Assembly (NCBI GenBank): GCA_947487205.1
Contig: CANKVU010000023.1
Span: 1 to 64,000 of the forward strand
Direction of reading: 5' to 3'
DNA length: 64,000 nt
DNA from: an uncultured Paracoccaceae bacterium
Lineage (GTDB): Bacteria > Pseudomonadota > Alphaproteobacteria > Rhodobacterales > Rhodobacteraceae
The translations under genes and the position numbers were made by a program. Positions within the stretch are counted from its first letter, which is position 1. Every line of letters starts with the position of its first letter. Positions 16,087 through 23,347 of the stretch are shown here, one piece after another. Below the pieces are notes generated by a model that saw nothing but the letters and a program-made list of their open reading frames with translations, was not told where the DNA came from and made no database searches.

Positions 16087-18419
16087 CAGACGGCTTCCTT
16101 CCATGTGTCATCGACGCGAGGTCCGGCCCCGAGCACATCGAGTAGCGGACCAAGAGCAGAAAGGTTGAAATCCACCACGGCACTGTCGTCGCCGTTGCGG
16201 ATCAGAACGTTCCGGTTTCCCGCGCCGGACGAGCCCAAGAAGTCCGCCTCCGCATCGGTAAGCCGGAGTGCGTCGAATTCGCCTTGCGTGGTGCTGGATG
16301 AGGGGAAGAGGATCTGCGTCGCCGCGCTTTCCATGATCGAGCCACCGGCGCGGCTCTCTACGATATGGCTCACGCGCTGGGTCAGCATGACGACCGCGAC
16401 GTTCTTCTTCCGCATCGTCAGCATCCAGTCTTTGAGCCGGGACTGGAAATACTCGTCATCGAGCATCTTCCACGCCTCATCGAGCACGACGAGCGTGGGC
16501 CGTCCGTCCTCGATGGTGCGCTCGATCCGGCGGAAGACATAAGAAAGCCAGGCCGTGCGAACCGCCGGAATGTCGAGGACTTCCGAGAGGTCGAAAGCCG
16601 TCACATCGTTGTTGAAGGCAAGGGGATCGGCATCCGTTCCAGTGAAGAGCCAATCGTATTGTCCGCCCACGTCCCATGGAGACATCCGGGTATAGAGGTC
16701 GCCGTCATCATCGACCGACATGAGCTGCGAGCGAAAATGCGGCAGGGTTTGCAGGTCGGGGACTGCATCTGCGCTCGCCTGCGTCGCGTTCGCCAACGCC
16801 TCGTTTTGAGCCGGCGACAACGGATCGGCCCCGCCTCCGGTCAAAAGCGCCCCCAGCCAATCGGTCAGCCAGGCCGTGCCGCGTGTATCAGCTTCGGCGC
16901 GGAACGGGTTGAAGCCGGTGTGTTCCCCGAGGCGAACAGGGGAGTAGCTGCCGCCAAGCGCCCGCATCGGCGCTTCGAGACCGCGATCCTTGTCGAAGAC
17001 GATGATCCGCGGGTTCACCCGCTGGGCCTGCGCCAGTAGGAACGCGGTCCCGAGCGACTTGCCCGAGCCGGTGCGACCAATGACGAGGGTATGGCCCACG
17101 GTCAGATCGCCCGGCGACCCCGCGAGGTGGAAATTGAAATGGTAGGGCTCGCCCGTCAGCGTCGGCAGCGTCGTGATCGGAGCGCCCCAGGGTTCCTCGC
17201 CCGGCAGGAGACCCTTGTTCGCCCCATGCAGCGCGGCGAAATCCGCGAAGCAGGCCGACGAGATCATGGAGGGCCGCGCCCGGTGAGCGAAGTTGCCGGG
17301 GTGCTGCGCGAAGTAGGCGCTCCGCGCACCAATGTCCTCGCGCACCGGCACGCCCTGGATGCGTTGCAACGCCGTGCGGACTCGGCTCGATAAGGCGTCG
17401 AGTTCGTCCTTGGTCCGCGTCGTCACCATCACCGTGAGTTGGTGGTGCCCAAAATTGATCCGGCCGGACGCGAGGTCGTCGGCCGCGTTCACGAGGTCTT
17501 CCCGTGCCGAGATCGCCGCGTCGTCGGCCGCGCTCATCTGGCGGGCGGTGCGCTGCACGCGGGAGAGCGCCGGCACAGTGTCCATCGGTGTAAAGGAATG
17601 ACCGATCACCGTGTTCGCCGGGAGATCAAGATTGCCGAGGAACCCCGTCACGGTCTCGTTCGGGTAGCCCTTGAGGCAGAACATTGCGCCCCATCGCATG
17701 TCGGCGCTGTTCATCCCGGCGACGAAAAACGTATCGCCCCGGAAGTCCACGCGGGACTCGGAGATAAGATCGCGGACGGGCCGGAAGTCGCGGGGCGGCT
17801 GAACGCGATTGAATTTACCCGTCGTCATCATTTTGAGATAGCCAAGCCAGCGCCCGTCGCTGGCTGTCAGCCGCTCAGGGCGCGTGGCCGAGAGAGCCTG
17901 CATCATGGTCGCGACGACTTCCTCGAGTTTCGCGATCCGCCGCTCGATCAAGTCTCGGCCGCTCTTTTTCGAGCCGCCGGTGAGTTTCGCCCAGAGCGTC
18001 GAAAGGGTCTGGGGCCGGATCACGACCGTCACCATCGTCGTCCGCTGGCGCAGGTTCATCCGCCCCAGAGCGGACTGCCATTGACGGTCGATCATTGCCG
18101 CGAACCCGTCGCCCGGCACGGGCGGCATTGCCGGATCGGCCTCGTGCGAAAAGCGGTGGACATAAAAAGCCGTATCAGCTTCGGCCTGAGCGACGTTTGC
18201 ACTCATGGCCTCCGCTACATCATCGACCAGTTGACCTTCGGTCGTGTCCGCATTGACCCCTTCCACGACGAAGGAGGCCATCACGTCACCGTCGCGCAGC
18301 AAGATCACACCGTCCCGAATGATCGACAGATAGGGGAGGTATTCCGCCAAGTATTGTTCGCGCGCGATCCCCTTCGGATCGGTCAGCTTCCGGGCGGCGC
18401 TCTGCTTCTTCTTAAGCAC
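16086..18419 (-). CDS. virB4: VirB4 type IV secretion ATPase
   Basis: The 777-residue ATPase has an N-terminal VirB4 domain (EYLPYLSIIRDGVILLRDGD) and a C-terminal RecA-like domain. That domain carries Walker A IGRTGSGKSLG, Walker B PTLVVLDEAWKMLDDEYF and the RMTMRKKN-to-LTQRVSHIVES motif region. It energises pilus biogenesis and substrate transport at the inner membrane. The GTG start overlaps virB3 by eight bases, and the stop overlaps the lipoprotein start. Confidence 0.96.
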   Translation of the reverse strand: MLKKKQSAARKLTDPKGIAREQYLAEYLPYLSIIRDGVILLRDGDVMASFVVEGVNADTTEGQLVDDVAEAMSANVAQAEADTAFYVHRFSHEADPAMPPVPGDGFAAMIDRQWQSALGRMNLRQRTTMVTVVIRPQTLSTLWAKLTGGSKKSGRDLIERRIAKLEEVVATMMQALSATRPERLTASDGRWLGYLKMMTTGKFNRVQPPRDFRPVRDLISESRVDFRGDTFFVAGMNSADMRWGAMFCLKGYPNETVTGFLGNLDLPANTVIGHSFTPMDTVPALSRVQRTARQMSAADDAAISAREDLVNAADDLASGRINFGHHQLTVMVTTRTKDELDALSSRVRTALQRIQGVPVREDIGARSAYFAQHPGNFAHRARPSMISSACFADFAALHGANKGLLPGEEPWGAPITTLPTLTGEPYHFNFHLAGSPGDLTVGHTLVIGRTGSGKSLGTAFLLAQAQRVNPRIIVFDKDRGLEAPMRALGGSYSPVRLGEHTGFNPFRAEADTRGTAWLTDWLGALLTGGGADPLSPAQNEALANATQASADAVPDLQTLPHFRSQLMSVDDDGDLYTRMSPWDVGGQYDWLFTGTDADPLAFNNDVTAFDLSEVLDIPAVRTAWLSYVFRRIERTIEDGRPTLVVLDEAWKMLDDEYFQSRLKDWMLTMRKKNVAVVMLTQRVSHIVESRAGGSIMESAATQILFPSSSTTQGEFDALRLTDAEADFLGSSGAGNRNVLIRNGDDSAVVDFNLSALGPLLDVLGAGPRVDDTWKEAV

Positions 18420-18687
18420 GGTAGATGATCCCTTTGCCCTTGAACCAGCTCTGCGGAAGCGGGGCTTTCGAGAGCGAGGTGAAGATCACGTCCATCAGGC
18501 GCGCGTCGTAGTTCGCCAGAATGCGAAGGGCGGCGTAGCCGACGATCGCGCTACCGACGAACCAGAGGAACGAGAGGGTCGCGATGAAGCCACCGATGAC
18601 CACCGCGAACAGCACGACCACGTAGGTCATGGGGAGACCCGCCACGGAGACGGGCCTCGTCAGTGCCAGGAAGCACGGGTTCCGCAT
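18412..18687 (-). CDS. virB3: VirB3 inner-membrane protein
   Basis: The 91-residue protein has the VirB3 pattern: PCFLALTRPVSVAGLP near the N-terminus, one long hydrophobic region (about 20-60), then a basic amphipathic tail. The ATG overlaps the virB2 stop codon (TGATG). VirB3 works with VirB4 in pilus formation. The larger frame extending to 19263 overlaps virB2 and is not used. Confidence 0.9.
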   Translation of the reverse strand: MRNPCFLALTRPVSVAGLPMTYVVVLFAVVIGGFIATLSFLWFVGSAIVGYAALRILANYDARLMDVIFTSLSKAPLPQSWFKGKGIIYRA

Positions 18688-18977
18688 CAGGCCCCGATGC
18701 CGCCGAGAATGGTGGCCGCGCCGAAGAGGATCACGAGACCGAGCACGATGGAGAGGGCGAAGCCCCAGTTCATCCGGCCCGAAAGGAACATGATGCCGAC
18801 GCCTGCGAGGGCGACGAGACCGATGGCCCGCCCGGTCGTGCCCGTGAGAGCCGTGCCAAGGGTCGTGAAGAACGTGTTCACCGGCGAGAGGTCCTGTGCC
18901 AGCGCAGGCGACGCGGCGGCGATTATGGCAAGCGTGCAAAGCACGACCCGCCGAACGGAGATGTTCAGTAGTTCCAT
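18687..18977 (-). CDS. virB2: VirB2 major pilin
   Basis: The 96-residue prepilin has a long signal sequence cleaved after ALA (residue about 27). Two hydrophobic helices separated by a short SGRMNWG loop follow ([14 protein letters not shown] and [19 protein letters not shown]), the standard VirB2 design. It polymerises into the conjugative pilus. It overlaps virB1 by 13 bases and virB3 by one. Confidence 0.92.
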   Translation of the reverse strand: MELLNISVRRVVLCTLAIIAAASPALAQDLSPVNTFFTTLGTALTGTTGRAIGLVALAGVGIMFLSGRMNWGFALSIVLGLVILFGAATILGGIGA

Positions 18978-19621
18978 ACAGAGGTGTTCCCTTGGCTGCT
19001 GTCGGAGGTCGATTGCGTCGCGGGAGTAACCGCCGGCGCAGGGTCTGCCGTGGGCGACAAGCCCACCGCGGCAGAGATTTTGGCGACGTAGGCGCGCGTC
19101 TCCCGGTAGGGCGGCACGCCGCCATACTGGACGACCCTATGCGGCCCCGCGTTGTAGGCCGCGAGCGCGAGACGCGCGTCGCCAAATCGTTCGAGCTGCG
19201 CGCAGAGATACCGCGCAGCTCCGTCGAGGTTTTGAACGGGGTCCCACGGGTCCGACACGCCAAGAGCCCGCGCGGTCCCAGGCATCAGTTGCCCGAGGCC
19301 CTGAGCACCTTTTGGAGACAGCGCACGCGGATTGAAGGCACTCTCGGCCCGGACAAGCTCTGTGAAAAGCCGGGTGAACGTCACCACATCGAGACCAGCC
19401 GCCCGCGGCCCCCGACCGCCGGCGTGTCGCAAAGCTACGTCCTGTGCGAGCTCTGCGTAGGAGTCATAGCTTTTGCTGCTGGTGACGATGCGATCCCGGC
19501 TCGCTTCGGGTTCGGGATCTTCACGTTCCGCTTGTCGCTCACCGTTGACGAAGACTTCGCCATCCGGACCGAACTCTAGAACGGTCGCACGACATACACC
19601 CGCCCCGAGGAAAACGGCCAC
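18965..19621 (-). CDS. virB1: VirB1-type lytic transglycosylase
   Basis: The C-terminal 160 residues form a SLT domain: catalytic Glu in [19 protein letters not shown], then [34 protein letters not shown] and [13 protein letters not shown]. It opens peptidoglycan for the secretion channel. The start is uncertain: the GTG given here yields a short hydrophobic leader ending CRA, but the frame continues upstream with [12 protein letters not shown], which would complete a classical signal peptide if a non-ATG codon near 19655 were used. Either start overlaps the preceding membrane gene. Confidence 0.8.
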   Translation of the reverse strand: MAVFLGAGVCRATVLEFGPDGEVFVNGERQAEREDPEPEASRDRIVTSSKSYDSYAELAQDVALRHAGGRGPRAAGLDVVTFTRLFTELVRAESAFNPRALSPKGAQGLGQLMPGTARALGVSDPWDPVQNLDGAARYLCAQLERFGDARLALAAYNAGPHRVVQYGGVPPYRETRAYVAKISAAVGLSPTADPAPAVTPATQSTSDSSQGNTSVWNY

Positions 19622-20028
19622 ATAAGCGCAACATACGGCAGCAAGACAATGACGCCGAGCCAGGTTTTGTAGAACAGCAAGGCAACGCCTCCCGAGAAAT
19701 AAAGGCAGTTGAGCAGGAACCTGTGCAGTTCGTCCATGGAGTGCGCGATCAGCCAGGCACCTATTACCGGGTAGGCGATCCACCCCAGCACCCAGACCCA
19801 ATCGCCATATTCCCGGAGCATCATCGGACGCGAGAACAGCATCCACGCCGCGCCCGCGAGAACTCCGAAGCGGACGATCTCCAAGATCACATACCAGATC
19901 GCTTTCGGCGGGCGGAACCTCGTGCGCAGCTTGGCCGGAGTTTCGGCCTTCACCTCGCTCGGCTCTTCGCCGCGGCCTTCCTTGAATTTCGAGAACGAAA
20001 CGACTTTCGGCTCGGCCATGGCCCTCAT
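19576..20028 (-). CDS. Membrane protein of unknown function upstream of virB1
   Basis: The product is 150 residues (ATG at 20019 is an alternative). It has a polar N-terminus followed by hydrophobic segments near 43-63, 75-95 and 108-135. It shares the virB operon orientation and overlaps virB1. No family was recognised. It may be an accessory factor of the transfer system. Confidence 0.7.
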   Translation of the reverse strand: MRAMAEPKVVSFSKFKEGRGEEPSEVKAETPAKLRTRFRPPKAIWYVILEIVRFGVLAGAAWMLFSRPMMLREYGDWVWVLGWIAYPVIGAWLIAHSMDELHRFLLNCLYFSGGVALLFYKTWLGVIVLLPYVALMWPFSSGRVYVVRPF

Positions 20029-20108
20029 GCCCCTTTAATTGCGACCCGCCATCAGGTGCTTGCGGTGCTCTCGCCTGAAGACTCCCATGACGAAGGCATC
20101 CTTTGTTC

Positions 20109-20399
20109 TCATGTCTCCTCTGGGTCTCCGAGTGACGGGTAGGGGAGGAATACACCCTCGGATTGTGGGAAGAGGTCTCGGTTATAGCTGACGACGGCGT
20201 CGGCGGTCTTGAGTACCTTTGGCTTGGCCGTCTTGCTGACCAAGACAGGCTGCCGATCACCGTCCGGGAAAGTGATGTAGACCTCCCATTCGAGACGATT
20301 TTTGTCTGAGACAAAGGGAACGTACGACAACGTCGCGCCTCGGCTGACTTCTTCTCGGACGTGTATTCCAAGGACGGGCGGCCTTCTGGCTTCGCTCAT
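20109..20399 (-). CDS. Small protein of unknown function at the head of the virB operon
   Basis: The 96-residue soluble protein ([20 protein letters not shown]) has predicted beta structure ([20 protein letters not shown]). It is the first frame after the divergent control region and may be the first gene of the virB transcript. Candidate roles include a small regulator, but no DNA-binding motif is evident. Confidence 0.55.
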   Translation of the reverse strand: MSEARRPPVLGIHVREEVSRGATLSYVPFVSDKNRLEWEVYITFPDGDRQPVLVSKTAKPKVLKTADAVVSYNRDLFPQSEGVFLPYPSLGDPEET

Positions 20400-20920
20400 C
20401 GCTGCCTCTCGCTCATCAATTCACAGGCGAGTTACCACAGCGGCAAGCTATGACAAACGTGAACAGAAGGTCAGGTTGTTATTCTGACCCATCTTCTGGT
20501 CTCGGTTGTAAGCCTATATTGATCCAAAAACGTCTTTCAACCCAGAAAGAGATTTTGGACCGAACAAAGTTTCTGCTCGTCAGCCTGAGCAACTTTCGGT
20601 AGTGTCGGGGTGCCGTAAAGGGAGGCTCGGTCGCAAGGCGGCCTTCGCCTTCAATTGCGGCCATTAACAATCGCGTGTAACGATGCAACCCAAAAGCAGA
20701 AGAATCTGAGGAGCAGGCAAGGAGCAGACCCCAGAAAAGATAACCCCCGCTAAGGCGGCAACCTAGCGGGGGGCTAAACCTAAGGGACGGCAATCCCTGA
20801 AAATCTTCTGATCGAGATCCGGTTTAGTCCCTCTTCCGTGGTTGAGCAAGCGAAAACGCATCTGTGCGAACGGGTGTGGCTTGCCTGCCGCCTTGCGGTC
20901 CAACCGTGAGGAAACGAGCA
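20400..20920. promoter_or_regulatory. Divergent control region between the virB operon and repC
   Basis: About 520 bases lack a credible gene and separate the minus-strand virB operon from plus-strand repC. They contain an inverted repeat GGTCAG-N9-CTGACC (20469-20489) close to the expected virB promoter. They also contain a strong hairpin that acts as a terminator only on the minus strand (20744-20772). The overall AT content is higher than in neighbouring coding DNA. A repC-controlling antisense RNA is the most likely further content. Confidence 0.6.
20735..20772 (-). terminator. Minus-strand terminator upstream of repC, possible antisense-RNA terminator
   Basis: Arms CCCCCGCTA (20744-20752) and TAGCGGGGG (20764-20772) pair perfectly with an 11-base loop. 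Read on the minus strand, the hairpin is followed by TTATCTTTT, giving a rho-independent terminator facing away from repC. In repABC-type replicons a short counter-transcribed RNA ends in such a hairpin just upstream of repC. A weak promoter-like TTGCTC with TAAACC 16-17 bases later lies upstream on the minus strand (about 20820-20850). Confidence 0.6.
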
Positions 20921-22108
20921 GTGAACCAAGACCATACAAGCACGCAAGAACGTGCAGACGATGTTGTGGGGACATTCCCCAAGCTAACCGACGGACTTCA
21001 ACGCGACAGCTTTCTCGTCCTGATCGAGGCGGCCCGGCCTATCCTAAACATCGGGCGGGGCGCGCTGTGCACCCTCCGCGCGCATGCGCGCCATACTCGA
21101 CCGCGCGACTGGACCAGTCCGGATCGGGAGCCGGTTTGTTACAAGCGTCAGATCGACATCGCAGCCGAGATCGGTGCAGACGAGCGTACCGTCCGGCGCC
21201 ACGAACGCGCCCTCGAGGCGGCCGGCCTGATCGAGTGCCGGACGATGGGGAACGGCAACCGCAGCCTGGTCGGAGAGCGTGGGATCGTTTTTACCCCAGC
21301 GATCCGGAAGATGGACCAAATCCGGTGCTACCTGGCGCACCGCGAAGCAGAGCATCGTGAAGCCGCCCAGCTCCGCGCCGAACGAAGCACCCACAAGCGT
21401 CTCATCGTCGACCACTTGAGAGAGCACGACGAGGGCAGGGGTCTTACACAGGAACTCGTGGAGATCGCAAATGCCATTGCCATGTGGCCGAGCGCGTCTG
21501 GATTGCGCGGCCTGCCCCTTGAAGCCCTCCGCAAGCATGTGAAAGAGGCGAGTATCCTTGCCGAGCGTCTGTGGACTTTTTGCAATGACCGGACAGAAGA
21601 GTCCGCTCGACCGGACAAAAATGTCCGGTCCTATATACAAGCTACAAACGAAGACATCTTTGTATCCTGTAATCCGTCACCGGATCACGACTGCTTAGAA
21701 AAAAAGAAGAGAGCGGCCGACGCACTGGACAAGGCCGATCCCCTGGTAAATCTGACACCGCGGCGGATCTACGCTCTGGCCTCTGAAGATTTGAGGTTTC
21801 GAGTGGATCTGCGGAAGGGGGATCGGTTCGTTCCGACCTGGCACGACATCGAAATGGCCGCCCATGACCTGCGTCCTGATCTTGGGATCGGGCCTGAGAG
21901 CTGGACGCAGGCGATCGAGACCATGGGCGGCCCGATGGCGACCCTTGCCCTTATTCTGGCCGATGCGCGGCGTGAGCACCCAACAGACCCGGTACGAAAC
22001 CCGGGAGGATATCTGCGCGGCATGACCCGGGCCTTTCAAAAGGGGCGACTGAACTTGGTCGGCAGTCTTGAAGGGCTCTCGCTCTGGAGACGAAGAGAGA
22101 CGGCATGA
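20921..22108 (+). CDS. repC: RepC-type plasmid replication initiator
   Basis: The 395-residue protein matches RepC of alphaproteobacterial plasmids. It has an N-terminal winged-helix domain (QIDIAAEIGADERTVRRHER and ALEAAGLIEC), a middle region with LPLEALRKHVKEAS, and a C-terminal domain ending NPGGYLRGMTRAFQKGRLNL. RepC binds an origin usually located inside its own gene. The GTG start follows GAGGAAACG; an ATG frame from 20864 lacks a site and overlaps the regulatory region. No repA or repB neighbours are present, so partition must come from elsewhere (perhaps the VirC1 ATPase) or is absent. Expression is probably limited by the antisense region upstream. Confidence 0.88.
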   Translation: MNQDHTSTQERADDVVGTFPKLTDGLQRDSFLVLIEAARPILNIGRGALCTLRAHARHTRPRDWTSPDREPVCYKRQIDIAAEIGADERTVRRHERALEAAGLIECRTMGNGNRSLVGERGIVFTPAIRKMDQIRCYLAHREAEHREAAQLRAERSTHKRLIVDHLREHDEGRGLTQELVEIANAIAMWPSASGLRGLPLEALRKHVKEASILAERLWTFCNDRTEESARPDKNVRSYIQATNEDIFVSCNPSPDHDCLEKKKRAADALDKADPLVNLTPRRIYALASEDLRFRVDLRKGDRFVPTWHDIEMAAHDLRPDLGIGPESWTQAIETMGGPMATLALILADARREHPTDPVRNPGGYLRGMTRAFQKGRLNLVGSLEGLSLWRRRETA

Positions 22109-22608
22109 CAAGGGCCGTGATCACCGCCGCAGTCCTGTTTGTGACGGCTCTGGCCGCCTGTCAGCAAGACGCCGCCACGTCGACCTTGGAAGAAGAGATT
22201 ACGGTTTACGAAGGCGTTCCCAAGATCCACGACGGCGACAACGTGAAGATCCACGGTGTGAACATCCGTCTTCTCGGCATCGATGCCTGCGAACTCGGCC
22301 AGCCGGCCCGCGTCGGCGATACCCGGATCGACTGTGGGATCTGGGCACGCGACCGTTTCCGCAACTTGATCGGCTCTCACTCAATTCGCTGCGAGAGTGC
22401 CGAGCGCGATGTCTACGATCGGCCGTTGGCCATCTGCTACAGCGGCCGGATCGAGATCAATCGCACTCTGGTAGAGACCGGAATCGTATTCGCTTACGGC
22501 CGAAACTCGGATTACGAGAACGAACAGGACAAAGCACGACGAGCTGGAGAAGGCATCTGGGGATTCCAAGAAGTCGAACGGCCAAGAAACTACCGGCGTC
22601 AAAACTAG
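22105..22608 (+). CDS. Exported thermonuclease (SNase)-like protein
   Basis: The 167-residue protein has a lipoprotein-type signal (LFVTALAAC, Cys19) and a degenerate staphylococcal-nuclease fold: DGDNVKIHGVNIRLLGIDACEL, AERDVYDRPLAICY and RTLVETGIVFAYGR. The canonical RLxGIDAPE motif reads RLLGIDACE, and the second catalytic Arg is in DVYDRPLA. Its ATG overlaps the repC stop, so it is coupled to the replicon. Secreted nuclease-like proteins of this type are common on conjugative plasmids of Alphaproteobacteria; the function is unproven. Confidence 0.8.
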   Translation: MTRAVITAAVLFVTALAACQQDAATSTLEEEITVYEGVPKIHDGDNVKIHGVNIRLLGIDACELGQPARVGDTRIDCGIWARDRFRNLIGSHSIRCESAERDVYDRPLAICYSGRIEINRTLVETGIVFAYGRNSDYENEQDKARRAGEGIWGFQEVERPRNYRRQN

Positions 22609-22759
22609 AAATATTGTTATAATATAACATAAACTATATTCTCGGGCTTTTACCGCGGCGAGGTCCCGACCCCGCCTGCACAAGCTGTTCTTCCGTTTAC
22701 ATTGGCGACAAAGCATCATAAGTATGATAAAGGAAGACCAATCAAAGAAGGCTACCTTA

Positions 22760-23023
22760 ATGCCCGCAGTCGAACGCATGACGATCACGATGCCTGCCGA
22801 GATGGCTGAAACCTTGCGACAGACGGTAGCTGGCGGCGAGTACGCCTCGACCAGCGAGGTCGTTCGGGAGGCGCTTCGCGACTGGTCCCGAAGCCGCGAT
22901 ACGGAGCGCCGCGATCTCGAAGCCCTGCGCGATGCGATCCGGGCCGGGCTCGACAGTGGTCCGGGTGTACCGGCTGACCAGGTCTTCGCCGAGCTGCGCG
23001 CACGCTACGCCACCAAGTCCTGA
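22760..23023 (+). CDS. parD: ParD-type antitoxin
   Basis: The 87-residue ribbon-helix-helix protein (MPAVERMTITMPAEMAETLR) has the family motif YASTSEVVREALRDW and a C-terminal toxin-binding tail. It neutralises ParE and probably represses its own promoter in the AT-rich stretch at 22610-22640. ATG 22760 has GAAGG nine bases upstream; the ATG at 22724 has none. ParE starts three bases after its stop. Confidence 0.9.
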   Translation: MPAVERMTITMPAEMAETLRQTVAGGEYASTSEVVREALRDWSRSRDTERRDLEALRDAIRAGLDSGPGVPADQVFAELRARYATKS

Positions 23024-23025
23024 GC

Positions 23026-23319
23026 GTGCGACGCCTGAGCATTCTGCCCGCGGCGCGGGCAGACCTGATCGAGATCGGCGACTTCATCGCCGTCGATAAC
23101 CCTGAACGCGCCGTTTGCTTCGTGGCCGAAATCGAGGCCAAGATCCTCGCAGTTGCGGCTCGACCCGAGAGTTTCCCCGCCCGCGACGAGCTCCACGCAG
23201 GCTTGAGGTCTGCGCGACATGGCCGCTACCTCATCTTCTTCGTCGCCGTGGAAGACGAAGTTCGGATCGTCCGGGTGCTGCACGGAGCCCGTGACTTGCC
23301 GAGGCTGTTCGAGGAATAG
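23026..23319 (+). CDS. parE: ParE-type toxin
   Basis: The 97-residue RelE/ParE-fold protein begins MRRLSILPAARADLIEIGDF and has the pattern ARPESFPARDEL, GRYLIFF and VRIVRVLHGARDL. Family members block replication, often through gyrase. The GTG start lies three bases after parD, a standard toxin-antitoxin layout serving plasmid maintenance here. It is convergent with the restriction gene that follows. Confidence 0.9.
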   Translation: MRRLSILPAARADLIEIGDFIAVDNPERAVCFVAEIEAKILAVAARPESFPARDELHAGLRSARHGRYLIFFVAVEDEVRIVRVLHGARDLPRLFEE

Positions 23320-23347
23320 TCCCGGTTCGGGTCAGCTCGAGACGAAG

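Noticed and set aside
22609-22720. Possible tRNA or riboswitch in the AT-rich spacer before parD
   Set aside because: No cloverleaf or conserved aptamer pattern could be built. It is more simply the parDE promoter region.
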